64,000 nucleotides of DNA, from assembly GCA_947568835.1 (NCBI GenBank), contig OX387607.1, positions 5,828,001-5,892,000 on the forward strand, given 5' to 3'. The notes beneath the pieces were generated by a model that had not been told where the DNA came from, made no database searches, and saw only the letters and a list, made by a program, of their open reading frames with translations. Within the stretch, counting starts at the first letter, position 1. Every line of letters starts with the position of its first letter. Positions 38,279 to 49,518 of the stretch are shown piece after piece. This DNA is from Protonemura montana. Taxonomy: Eukaryota; Arthropoda; Insecta; Plecoptera; Nemouridae. The position numbers were made by a program, and so were the translations under genes.

Positions 38279-39908
38279 ATGAATTCCCTGGTGAGTCTCA
38301 CAATACAAATAAATATAAAAATTTGACAAAGAACACGAGGAGCAGAAATTCATGGATTTAAGGCAATCGTAACAATGAAAAGATTGCATCGTTTCACAAT
38401 GCGAAATGCATCATGAGATCAATGTTCTAGATTTTTGACAATGCATTTATTGCATTTCGATTGCATTCTGCATTTCAGTGTTTCATAACTGTATTTTATT
38501 ACAGCCTACCTCAATGAATCAAAATTATTTTTTGGTGTCAAAGCATTACTGGCAATACCCATTGACTGAAAGCACACGGAAGTTGGTGTACTAATTCTTT
38601 TCCGTATTTCCACAGATCATCTTTGCTTCCTGCCTTCTGGCTGTGGCTTCGGCCAACCCCGGCTTCGCTGGCCTGTACGCCGGTGCATACGCCACCCCGT
38701 ACGCCACCCCGTACGCCGCCCCGTTCGCCGCCCCGTACGCCGCCCCGTACGCCGCGTCGGTCTCCAACCAATACCACGCCCAGGATGAGCTCGGCCAGTA
38801 CTCGTACGGCTACTCCGGCGGCCCCAGTGCCAAGACCGAGTCGCGCACCGCTGACGGCATCACCCGCGGAGGATACTCGTACGTTGACGCCAACGGAATC
38901 GTCCAGAGCACCAGCTACGTTTCGGACCCCATCAACGGATTCCGCGTCGCTGCCACCAACCTGCCCGTCGCTCCCGTTGCCCAGGCTGTCCCCGCTGTCC
39001 ACGCCGTCGCTGCCCCCGTGCCCGTAGCCGACACCCTCGAGGTCGTCGCTGCCAAGGCTGCCCACTTCCAGGCTCACGCTGCCGCTAAGGCCGGTCTCTA
39101 CGCCGCCGCCACCCCCCTGGCTTACGCCCACGCTGCCCCCCTGGCTTACGCCCACGCTGCCCCCATCGCCCTCGCCACTGAGGCTCGTCTCGTAGACCCC
39201 GTCGCCATCGCCGCCGGAGCCCCCCTGCCCACCGGAGATACCATTGAGGTCGCCGCTGCCAAGGCCGCTCACTTCCAGGCCCATGCCATCGCCAAGTCCA
39301 ACCACTTCCTGCGATACAAGCGCGGACTCGGTTATGCCGCTCCCCTGGCCTACGCCGCGTACGCTCCCCGTAACTTTGGCTACTCCTCCGTGACCGCCCA
39401 CGCCGCTCCCCTGGCTTACTCTGGCTACGCTCATGCCGCTCCTCTGGCTTACGCCGCTGCCCCCGCCGTTGCCCTCGCCACTGAGGCTCGCCAGATCGAC
39501 CCCGTTGCCATCGCCGCCGGAGCTCCCCTGCCCACCGGAGATACCATTGAGGTTGCTGCCGCCAAGGCTGCCCACCTCCAGGTCCACGCTCACGAGACCG
39601 CCAGGAACTACGGACTCTACGCCCAGGCCGCCCCCGTTGCCTATGCCGGATGGAACGCACCCCTGGCCTACTCTGGCTACGCTCAAGCCGCTCCCCTGGC
39701 TTACTCTGGCTACGCTCACGCCGCCCCTCTGGCTTACGCCGCTGCCCCCGCCGTGGCCCTCGCCACTGAGGCCCGCCAGATCGACCCCGTTGCCATCGCC
39801 GCCGGAGCTCCCCTGCCCACCGGAGATACCATTGAGGTTGCCGCTGCCAAGGCTGCTCACCTCCAGGCCCATGCCACCGCCAGGGCTACCCATGGAGCTT
39901 TCTACTAA
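38279..39908 (+). CDS. Cuticle protein with Rebers-Riddiford chitin-binding domain (array gene 1)
   Basis: Secreted structural protein of the exoskeleton. Exon 1 (38279-38290) encodes only MNSL; after a phase-0 intron, exon 2 (38616-39908) completes the signal peptide (IIFASCLLAVASA) and the protein, about 434 residues. Order: signal peptide; YATPYAAP repeats; a chitin_bind_4 (R&R) domain starting QYHAQDELGQYSYGY and running through RTADGITRGGYSYVDANG to VNGFRV-like INGFRVAATNLP; then Ala-rich repeats with three copies of a module [17 protein letters not shown] / [17 protein letters not shown]. The first copy is followed by HFLRYKRGL, a furin-like RYKR site. Codons are GC-rich at third positions, unlike the AT-rich flanks, suggesting strong expression. 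Only this array member has the R&R domain. An AATAAA at 40,337-40,342 is a possible poly(A) signal. Confidence 0.93.
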
Positions 39909-40939
39909 ATTTAGGGACAACGTAGGGATCTCCTCCGACGACTTCCTCGCTCAATATCGAAGTCGTCGCGAGATTATTCCAGTCTAGAGGCTTTACGGAT
40001 CCAGAGTGCATCTAGGATGAATTCATGAGGAAACTACCAATCTGGTCAGCCGCCGGGAGTTCCCAAGGACATCTTGGGAAAGTCCTGGCGGCAACGGGAC
40101 CCCAACGCTAATTAGGTCAACAACTGGGACTCTCCTCTTCGGGTGAATTTTATATGATTTCAATCAGCTGGATTTAACTGTATCAGAGCTATTGTTAATT
40201 AATATGAATTTGGATTGTTATACCGGAAATATCTGTTCTCTTTTCTGTCATCTGTTATTCTTAAATTATTTCTGATGTTTCCAGTACGTATTGTGTACCG
40301 CACCGATATTATTTCTTCACCTTGCAAAACATTAAAAATAAACAATGTAAAACATATATTATTCCAGTGTTCGAACTGTTTCACACACTCCCAAGGATCC
40401 TCACAAAAACTTCCAATCCGATTTTCTAATTATTATCTGTGGAAGTGAAGGCATTGCTTGTAAAAGAATTCTTAAGCAACAGGTCTGCCTAGATGATTAT
40501 TGGTTGCAATTTCTTAATTGCGCAGTCAATCAAATATCTTGAAAAATATAATACAACCGATACACTGCACTTCTGCATGTATTGCAATTAGACTTTTATT
40601 AATTAAATGTAATAATTCATTATTTAAATTTAATATTTATCAATTAGACAACGAGTAGTTTTCAAAATGTATACAGTAATCCCTCCAGCGCTTCATGTTT
40701 GATGAGGTAAATGCTATCGCTTATGACATCTAATGAGCAAAGACCCATAAAAAAAGGCCCCAATATTGAGATTATTAGGTATTTTAAATGGCTTCTAAGT
40801 CCTGAAATTTCTGTCTGCATTTTACCAAATCAGTTAAAAACCACTTTATCAAATGACGATCTTTTATCAGAAAATGGAACAATAATAAAGGGAAGCGAAG
40901 CGAAAAAGACGATAATTAGCAAAGACTGACCCAAAATTT

Positions 40940-41153
40940 GCAGGTGATGATGTTAATAACGCTCTACCAAATGGTATAAGGGATAAGAAAAAAAACAGCT
41001 CTTCGCACTAGTCTAAAGGCATTCTCAATTTTTAAATATTTTCACTCTGTAAACAAATATTGAAATTGTTTTATAATTTACTCTCAAATTAACTCGTTTA
41101 ATAACTTCTTTAAATAACTTGTTTTGACAATTAACAGATTATTATTATTATTC
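40940..41153 (+). mobile_element. Possible LINE 3' remnant with (ATT)n tail
   Basis: A short stretch reads DVNNALPNGIRDKK and, after a one-base shift, TALRTSLKAFSIF. This resembles the extreme C-terminus of LINE reverse transcriptases (N-x-LP-x-x-IR). It is followed by AT-rich DNA and five ATT units at 41,138-41,153. The match is short, so this is tentative. Confidence 0.35.
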
Positions 41154-41251
41154 ATAATGGAGGTCTTTCTGGGATAAAAAGCTATACAATTCCTTGAAAG
41201 GTGTATTCGTCAGGTAATTTTAGTACCAATAAAAAACTAATAATACGGTTT

Positions 41252-41320
41252 AAAAGGTTAAGTAACACTGCGCGGTGTCCGGGCATTGGATGGGTGACCC
41301 GTTAGAGGCGGACACTTCCC
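41252..41320 (+). repeat. 5S-rRNA-derived fragment, second copy
   Basis: The segment contains AGGTTAAGTAACACTGCGCG and then TTGGATGGGTGACCC, which match the box A/intermediate and box C parts of the 5S internal promoter. The region between them is altered and both 5S ends are missing, so it is a pseudogene or SINE remnant. It shares TTAAG-AACACTGCGC with the fragment at 28,081-28,157 but lies on the opposite strand. Confidence 0.6.
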
Positions 41321-41867
41321 ATTCACTGCAAGATACATATCTTAAGTCGTTAGAGGACAAAAAACATTCAAGAATACATTTATTTTACGTTTAAGTGATA
41401 AGAAAGGTGAAATAAAAAAAGAGCCGTGAGATGAACAATCATTATTTTATTTTGTAAAAGATCTTATCCTACAAAGTGTGATTTCGTATCAAGTAGTAAG
41501 GAATTGTAAATTCTTATAGACATCATCATCGTTCATAAAGACATCGGACATTTGCATTTTAATTATGATTGGCAAGGAAACGAATTTAAAGACTCTTCAG
41601 CAAAAAAATATCCTCAACGTTCTTCACTAGTTCCACAATCGTTTAAAAAAGTGCGATTTAAAGAGTGATTTAAAGAAAGTGATTTTAAAGAGTGTGAGTG
41701 TGTATTCAGAAAAAATCGTTTATAGTAGAAAAATATATGTCAAAAGAAGAAAAGGGACAAAAAATGACTTCGAAGACAGATTTGAAGATTCGAACATTTT
41801 TTAATGCAATTCTTTACAAAGAGACCTCATAAAACGCTAATTTGTTTTGTGTCGCTTCAAATGCGCG

Positions 41868-42124
41868 TGAGGCCGAAGGGCTGGGCTGCACTTGCAGTTG
41901 GCTGCATGTAGTTGGCGCTCGCCATGCGTCCTTTCACCCTCTGCCAAGGGCATCCGTCCTTTCTCCGACAAATGTGGCAAATTATTTCGCAGCGTTTTTT
42001 ACGTGCCGTCGATTTTCACGGAAACTATTGTCGCAACCTTCCGTGAGGTTAACTATAAAATGATTTGCGGCGCTGCAAATGGCATCAGTTCTCTCCAGTC
42101 GTTGACTAGATACACATTTCAGCC
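41868..42124 (+). promoter_or_regulatory. Conserved promoter block of cuticle gene 2
   Basis: About 250 bp shared almost base for base with the promoters of genes 3-6. Elements in order: GGGCTGGGCTG; CCAAGGGCATCCGTCCTTTC; a perfect 8-bp inverted repeat TCACGGAA/TTCCGTGA (42,016-42,046); TATAAAA at 42,054-42,060; and an ATCAGTT initiator at 42,084-42,090, about 31 bp downstream of the TATA box. The start codon is at 42,125. Confidence 0.9.
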
Positions 42125-43346
42125 ATGAACAGCTTGGTAAGTGAGAGTACATATTAATACTAATACAAATGCACAAATATGTTTATTACAGAAAGTAGTT
42201 GCTGTACTATATCACATCTTAAAACATACACAAAGTAATTTTAAATGTCTTGCCCTGTATTTAAAAGAAAAGGAAGTACACATATATTACCTAAATATCT
42301 TTGAGCATATGAAAAACTTATCACTACTCAAAAATATAATGTCACAGCAACATAAAAATTACCGAAGAAACTTAATTAACAACTCTTTATAGCAACCAAA
42401 AACGGATACAACTGAAAAAAATTGACTAGAATCTCGTAATCTCATAAAACTTTACCCAAGATGTCACCCACTTCTAAATACTAATCGGGTCCTATCTTTG
42501 CAGATTGTCCTCGCGTGCGTTCTCGCCGCTGCGTGCGCCAACCCCGGCAACCTCTACAACGGTCTCGGTGCCTTCGGGTACTCGGGTGCCTACGCCTCTC
42601 CCTTGGCTTACAACGGATACGCTCACGCCGCCCCTCTGGCCCTCGCTTCGGAGCCCCGTCTTGTGGACCCCGTCGCCATCGCCGCCGGAGCCCCCCTGCC
42701 CACCGGAGACACCGTTGAGGTTGCCGCCGCCAAGGCTGCCCACCTCCAGGCCCATGCCGCCGCCACCGCCAGGAACTACGGAGCCTACGCTCACGCCGCT
42801 CCCCTGGCCTACTCCGCTGGCCACTACGCTCACGCCGCTCCCCTGGCTTACAACGGATACGCTCACGCCGCTCCCCTGGCTTACAACGGATACGCTCACG
42901 CCGCTCCCCTTGCTCTTGTCTCTGAGCCTCGTCTCGTGGACCCCGTTGCCATCGCCGCCGGAGCTCCCCTGCCCACCGGAGACACCGTTGAGGTCGCCGC
43001 TGCCAAGGCTGCCCACTTCCAGGCCCATGCCATCGCCAAGTCCAACCACTTCCTGCGGTACAAGCGTGGACTTGCCGCCATCGCCTACGGAGCGCACCCC
43101 ATTGTCCACTCCGCCGTCGCCTACCCTAGCGCCAGCCACGCCGTCGCCTACAACGCCCCCTTGGTCGCCGCTCCCCACCCCGTCGCCCACCACGTGGCCT
43201 ACAGCGCGCCCATTGTCCACCACGCCGCCCCCGTGCACCACGCCGTGTACACCCCTGCTCTGAGCCACGCCACCTCCTACTCTTCCGTCAGCCAAGTGTC
43301 GCATCCCCTGACGCACTACGCCGGCGCGTACGCGCACCACTACTAA
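42125..43346 (+). CDS. Alanine-rich low-complexity cuticle protein (array gene 2)
   Basis: Exon 1 (42125-42136, MNSL) and exon 2 (42504-43346) give about 284 residues. Signal peptide [16 protein letters not shown], then [21 protein letters not shown] repeats; two copies of the module [18 protein letters not shown] / [17 protein letters not shown]; HFLRYKRGL with a furin-like RYKR site; and a His/Tyr/Ala-rich C-terminus ([28 protein letters not shown] end). There is no Rebers-Riddiford domain, so the protein belongs with low-complexity cuticular proteins, and chitin binding cannot be claimed. Its C-terminal repeat has one [11 protein letters not shown] unit. The loop of 3'UTR hairpin 2 (GCCGT) resembles gene 6 rather than genes 3-5. 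AATAAA lies at 43,643-43,648. Confidence 0.92.
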
Positions 43347-45526
43347 GCGGTCGACTGCAGCGCGGAGTCCGGGCTAGTCGCGCCTGCGCTGGAAGCACGG
43401 TACGCGAGGGCGCCGGACTCGAGGAAATCTTGTAATGTTCAACACTGGAGAGTTTTGAAGTCTGTAAGCGGGGTAAGGCTGGTCGACCGCCGTGGTCGTC
43501 AGAGCTGGCCGCCGGATTTCATAGCTGGACGCATTTCGATTGATTTTCAATGGAAATTGCTTAATGTATAATTTATTGCATGAGTTTCAAGATGGTTTAG
43601 TTTTGTACTTACACATTATCATAAGGCAAAAAATTAATTTACAATAAAAAAATGCAAACAAAACATGTGATTGAAAGCGTATTTTTCGACCCTCCTATGT
43701 AGTTTCCCGGATCATTAGGTACATGATCTTCATACTGAGATTGAGAGTGAGAAAGATTCTGAAGACTGCTGAATAATCTCTCAAAAAAACAAGTTTCCAA
43801 CACCAAATTCCAAATGTGTCCTCGGTTCGGTGGCTTTCTAGTACATTCCACAAATCCATTAAGATATTTTTTGTATGATCTTTCAAGGAAGTTCAAAATA
43901 TATTAATGACATTCCAACACATTTTTTTGCAAATAGTACATAGACAATTTGAAAACTGCTCATTTTTGTGGCGGTGACAAAACTGTGTTTCCTAATATTT
44001 ATGTTTGACGTGATGTAATTTTCTCCTTTGTCTAGATATATTGGTAAGACACACTCACGTTATTTCATTACAGCATTTGGTGTCGTATATTTGTTCCTGC
44101 GTATATTTCGGTCCACTCCAAACATGTGTAATGGCCGAAATCATGGTTTATGCAAAAGTACTGTACCTACTCAGTTGGGTTCAGGGGAAAATTATTTTAC
44201 AAAAATATTGTCTTAAAATCCATAAATCCCTGGTCCTTGTAATTTTCCTTTGCAAGAGGTTTGCAAGAAGAGAATTATAAAGATGTATATTTAAAATATT
44301 CTTGCTTAAATAATCAATTTTTTTATGGAAAAATGAAAAACAGACACTTTGCAGACTCAAAATGGCCGTAAATTTGAAATTGAAAGCTAGAATTTGGAAA
44401 TAAAAGCTAGAATTTGGAAATATTGCGTGAAAATAAATTAAACTTTGTTCAAACAAGAAATAAAAAAAAAAATGTGTACTTCATCCCGTATGGGAACTTA
44501 TTCTGGCAACTAAAGACGAAATATCTGAAAAAAAGAGTTAGTTAAAAATTACAGCGACATTCGCCTTCAACTGGAATCCACTAAGATAAGCGTTAAATAA
44601 ATGAAAAAATATTACATCAACCTTAAAATGATCAAGGTAAATTCAACCCTTGGGCTGCGGGGGCGTGGGAGGGCGGCAAGGACTTAGTTGAAGGGTTTTT
44701 AAGTATTTTCTATGTAATCATCAGCATCAACATATGTTTTAGTCAAAGAGTACAGATGATTTATCCATTACTGTTCTCAATTGACAACAATTAGATATAC
44801 AGACGGTAAGTTAAGTTCCACTCTGATTTGGTATCTTTTTGAATATAGTCGCCACTTAAACGAATAATTTAAAAATTAAATTGGGTGATTTGTGGTTCAT
44901 GGGGGTGGATGATCGCGAGTTTTTGCATCTGAAGCATCGTAATTCCTAAATAAATAATGCTGTGCCTACTTCTGTTTTGTAAAGATTGTTAAAATTTCAA
45001 AGAATATTCAAAGAGAATACGAAGACGAGTGTGGAATGAATCCAACTTGTACCGAAAATTTCAGGAAAATTGGGTACACAAAATTACCTAATATTTGAAA
45101 ACCTTGCAATTTTTTATTTAATAACTTGGACATATTTCTCACAATAACACGGAAGAGTTAATCTCAAAATTCCAACTTCTTATTGCCAAAAGAAGGTTTA
45201 TGCAAAACGATAAATACTGCTTTTCACTTGTCAATTCCTGCACTTCTCATAAAGTCTCATTCTTATCAAATAAACTTCAATAGTCTCAAAAAGCATTTTT
45301 CCAAGTAGCTCGATGAGTCGGAGCAAATCCCCGCAATAGATGGATACCGGAGTTACCGTTCCCGTTGAAGCATCAATTTGTAAGACGAAATTAGTGTTCA
45401 TAATAATAAAATACCACGCGCAATGCAGGCTTTTGCAATTTAAATAAGATTTAAAATAAAGGAACAACATTTTTTAAATATCTAATCAGAGGGTGCGTAC
45501 CAACATAACGAATTAAAGCACGTGAA
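43347..45526. repeat. Intergenic spacer class A, copy 1 (between genes 2 and 3)
   Basis: The spacer is a duplicate of 47,031-49,518. Matching landmarks include AATAAAAAAATGCAAAC after the 3'UTR, GTTTCCAACACCAAATTCC, the GC-rich block TTGGGCTGCGGGGGCGTGGG (44,650-44,670) and TCACTTGTCAATTCCTGCAC. No coding region is present apart from short chance frames. Confidence 0.85.
43365..43420 (+). other. Conserved 3'UTR stem-loop of cuticle gene 2
   Basis: GAGTCCGG and CCGGACTC form a perfect 8-bp stem with a 40-nt GC-rich loop, starting 18 nt after the stop codon. The same 56-nt structure occurs after genes 3-7. A second short hairpin (CGACC-5 nt-GGTCG) lies at 43,484-43,498. Confidence 0.75.
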
Positions 45527-45779
45527 GCCTAAGGGCTGGGCTGAACTTGCAGTAGGCTGCGTGTAGTTAGCACTCGCCATGCGTCTATTTACCCTCTGAC
45601 AAGGGCATCCGTCCTTTCTCCGGCAAATGTAGCAAATTGTTTCGCAGCGTTTTTTACGTGCCGTCGATTTTCACGGAAAGTATTGTCGCAACCTTCCGTG
45701 AGGTTAAGTATAAAATGATTTGCGGCGCTGCACATGGCATCAGTACTCTCCAGTCGTTGACTAGATACACATTTCAGCC
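45527..45779 (+). promoter_or_regulatory. Conserved promoter block of cuticle gene 3
   Basis: Near-identical to the gene 2 block. TATAAAA is at 45,709-45,715 and the TCAGT initiator at 45,740-45,744. The TCACGGAA/TTCCGTGA inverted repeat is intact. Confidence 0.9.
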
Positions 45780-47030
45780 ATGAACAGCTTGGTAAGTGAG
45801 AGTGCATATTAATACTGATAATGCAAGTGTAGGCATTATTGCAAAACGTAAATTAGAGTTGCTGTAAAGACGGTGCTATACAAAATACTGAAGTAGCTGG
45901 AACCATATGTTTCTGATATTTTTCTGACTTGAGCAGAAGATAAAGTACACTTTCCAAGAAACACCGATGTATATCACTCAAATATGTCAATTTCGAATGG
46001 ATTAGCCGCATGACTTGAATTCAAATGTCCATATCTAGTCATCACAAGCAATCACAAATGGATATATATATTTGTATGCATTGATTTGTTATGGGTTTCC
46101 TTCACGCTGACGTATATATTGTGCTTAAAATCAGGTTGAATTCCCTACTTTCTAAAAGCTAATCGTGTCCTCTCCTTGCAGATTGTCCTCGCGTGCGTTC
46201 TCGCCGCTGCGTGCGCCAACCCCGGTAACCTCTACAACGGGCTCGGTGCCTACGGGTACTCGGGTGCCTACGCCTCACCCTTGGCTTACAACGGATACGC
46301 TCACGCCGCTCCCCTGGGCCTCGCTTCGGAGCCCCGTCTCGTGGACCCCGTCGCCATCGCCGCCGGAGCTCCCCTGCCAACCGGAGACACCGTTGAGGTC
46401 GCCGCCGCCAAGGCTGCCCACCTCCAGGCCCACGCCGCCGCCACCGCCAGAAACTACGGAGCCTATGCTCACGCCGCTCCCCTGGCCTACTCCGCTGGCC
46501 ACTACGCTCACGCCGCTCCCCTGGCCTACTCCGCTGGCCACTACGCTCAAGCCGCCCCTCTGGCTTACAACGGATACGCTCACGCCGCTCCCCTAGCTCT
46601 TGCCTCTGAGGCTCGTCTTGTGGACCCCGTTGCCATCGCCGCCGGAGCTCCCCTGCCCACCGGAGACACCGTTGAGGTCGCCGCTGCCAAGGCTGCCCAC
46701 TTCCAGGCCCATGCCATCGCCAAGTCCAACCACTTCCTGCGATACAAGCGTGGACTTGCCGCCATCGCCTACGGAGCGCACCCCATTGCCCACTCCGCCG
46801 TCGCCTACCCTAGCGCCAGCCACGCCGTCGCCTACAACGCCCCCCTGGTCGCCGCTCCCCACCCCGTCGCCCACCACGTGGCCTACAGCGCACCCATTGT
46901 CCACCATGCTGCCCCCGTGCACCACGCCGTGTACACCCCTGCTCTGAGCCACGCCACTTCCTACTCGTCCGTCAGCCACGTGTCGCATCCCCTGAAGCAC
47001 TACGCCGGCGCATACGCGCACCACTACTAA
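45780..47030 (+). CDS. Alanine-rich low-complexity cuticle protein (array gene 3)
   Basis: Exon 1 (45780-45791, MNSL) and exon 2 (46182-47030) give about 286 residues. It is the closest relative of gene 2, with the same signal peptide, two [14 protein letters not shown] modules, the HFLRYKRGL dibasic site and the AHHY end. It differs by a duplicated [13 protein letters not shown] unit in the central repeat and by one rather than two tandem [12 protein letters not shown] units before the second module. The intron is homologous to those of genes 4 and 5 but diverges from gene 2 after the first ~30 nt. AATAAA at 47,327-47,332. Function as in gene 2: structural cuticle component, inferred from composition and signal peptide. 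Confidence 0.92.
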
Positions 47031-49518
47031 GCGGTCGACTGCAGCGCGGAGTCCGGGCTAGTCGCGCCGGCGCTGGATGCACGGTACGCGAGGGCGCCGG
47101 ACTCGAGGAAATCTTGTAATGTTCAACACTGGAGAGTTTTGAAGTCTGCAAGCGGGGTAAGGCTGGGCGACCAACCCGGTCGTCAGAGCTGGCCGCCGGA
47201 TTTCATAGCTGGACGCATTTCGATTGATTTTCAATGGAAATTGCTTAATGTATAATGTATTGCATGAGTTTCAAGATGGTTTAGTTTTGTACTTACACAT
47301 TATCATAATGCAAATAAGCAATTTACAATAAAAAAATGCAAACAAAACATGTGATTGAAAGCGTATTTTTCCACCCTCCTATGTAGTTTCTCGGATCATA
47401 AGGGACATGATCTTCATACTGAGATTGAGAGTGAGAAAGATTCTGAAGACTGCTGAATAATCTCTCAAAAAAACAAGTTTCCAACACCAAATTCCAAATG
47501 TGTCCTCGGTTCGGTGGCTATCTAGCACATTCCACAAATCCGTTACGATATTTTTATGTATGATCTCTCAAGGAAGTTGACAATATGTTCATGACATTCC
47601 AACAGATTTTTTTTGCAAATAGTACACAGACAATTTGAAAACAGCTCATTTTTGTGGCGGTGACAAAACTGTGTTTTCTAATATTTAAGCTTGAAGTGAT
47701 GTAATTTTTTCCTTTGTCTAGATATATTGGTAAGACACACTCACATAACTTCATTAGAGCGTTTGGTGTTATATATTTGTTTCTGCGTACATTTTGGTGC
47801 ACTCCAAACATGTGTTATGGCCGAAATCATGGTTTATACAAAAGTACCATGTACCTACTCAGTTGGGTTCAGGGGAAAATTATCTTACACAAATATTGTC
47901 TTAAAATCCATAAATCCCTGGTCCTTGTAATTTTCCTTTGCAAGTGGTTTGCAAGAAGTTAACTATACATATATGGTATGATGTCTTTTTCGGATACGCT
48001 CTGCTTTGAAGAGGTTTGCGGCCCTCAAAAGGGTCTCACATCTCCAGAAAAAAATATATATATTTTAAGTTTCCTTGCTAAAATAATCAACTTTTTATGG
48101 AAAAATGAAAAACAGACACCATTTTGCAGACTGAGTATGGCCGTACATTTTAAATTGATGGCCAGAATTTGGAAATATTGTGTGAAAATAAATTAAACTT
48201 TGTTCAAACAAAACACTTTTTTACAAAAATATGTTTACTTCATGTCGTATGGGAACTTAATCTAGCAACTAGACACAAAATATCTAGAAAAAAAAGTTTT
48301 TTTAGACAATGCTTAATACAATTACTCTAAAACATACTAGAGTTCTAGTTTTCTTCCGTAAATCACACAGCCAGGATATTGCTGGAAAAATTTGTCTAAA
48401 ATAACAAGGTGATCCTTTCCTCTGAACCATGATTCCAATATCGTATCGAGCCATATAGAATACATGATTTAAATTATTCATGACCATTCATGGGATTTCC
48501 AATTATATCCTTCAAGTTTGTGACAGTAAATAATTTCAGCGACATTCGCCTTTATCTGGAATCCACTAAGATAAGCGGTAAATAAATTAAAAAATATTTC
48601 ATCAACCTTAAAATAATCTAGGTCAATTCAAACCTTGGGCTGCGGGGGCGTGGGAGGGCGGCAAGGACTTAGTTGAAGGGTTTTTTCAGTATTTTCTATG
48701 TAATCATCAGCATCAACATATGTTTTAGTCAAAGAGTACAGATGATTTATCCATTACTGTTCTCAATTGACAACAATTATATATTCAGACGTTAAGTTAA
48801 GTTCCACTCTGATTTGGTATCTTTTTGAATAGAGTCGCCACTTAAACGAAGATTTTAATAATTGAAATTGGGTGATTTGTGGTTGATGGGGGTGGATGAT
48901 CACGAGTCTTTGCATCTGAAGCATCGTAATTCCTAAATAAATAATGCCGTGCATACTTCTGTTTTGTAAAGATTGTTAAAATTTCAAAGAATATTCAAAG
49001 AGAATACGAAGACGAGTGTTAAACGAATTCCACTTGTACTGAAAATTGCAAGAAAAAAGGTAACACAAAATTACCCAATATTGGAAGACCTTGCATTTTT
49101 TAATCTAATAACTTGGATATTTTTCGCACAATAACACGGAAGAGTTGTTCTCAAAATTCCAACTTTTTAATTTTTATTGCCAAAAGACGGTTTATGCAAA
49201 ACGATAAAATACTGCTTTTCACTTGTCAATTCCTGCACTTCTCATAAAGTCTTATTCTCATCAAATAAACTACAATAGTCTCAAAAAACATTTGTCCAAG
49301 TAGCTCAATGAGTAAGAGCCAATTCCCGCAAAAGGTGGATACCGGAGTTACCGTTCCCGTTTGACCATCAATTCTTGAGACGGAAGTTGTGTTCATAAAA
49401 AAAAAGTACCCCACGCAATGCAGGCTTTCGCCATTTCAATAAGATTAAAATAAAGGAACAAAATTTGTTTGAATCTAATCAGAGAGTGCGTACCAATATA
49501 ACCAATTTAAAGACTTAA
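47031..49518. repeat. Intergenic spacer class A, copy 2 (between genes 3 and 4)
   Basis: Homologous along its length to 43,347-45,526. It carries two extra segments, about 75 bp near 47,978-48,055 and about 230 bp at 48,300-48,530, that copy 1 lacks. The GCGGGGGCG block recurs at 48,642-48,650. Confidence 0.85.
47049..47104 (+). other. Conserved 3'UTR stem-loop of cuticle gene 3
   Basis: The same 8-bp GAGTCCGG/CCGGACTC stem and 40-nt loop as after gene 2. The second hairpin (CGACC-AACCC-GGTCG) is at 47,168-47,182. Confidence 0.75.

Larger units (their letters stand above)
39909..41860. other. Spacer between cuticle genes 1 and 2, with repeat debris
   Basis: This holds the gene 1 3'UTR, a probable LINE tail fragment and a 5S-derived fragment (listed separately). 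The 3'UTR sequence is unlike that of genes 2-7. I see no other gene. Confidence 0.5.

Noticed and set aside
38538-39920. 460-codon open frame on the minus strand opposite cuticle gene 1, with similar long antisense frames opposite genes 2-7
   Set aside because: The Ala/Pro-rich, GC-ending codons of the sense genes leave few stops in other frames. The antisense products (Gly/Val/Ser-rich) have no signal peptide, splice structure or promoter, and they mirror the sense repeats.
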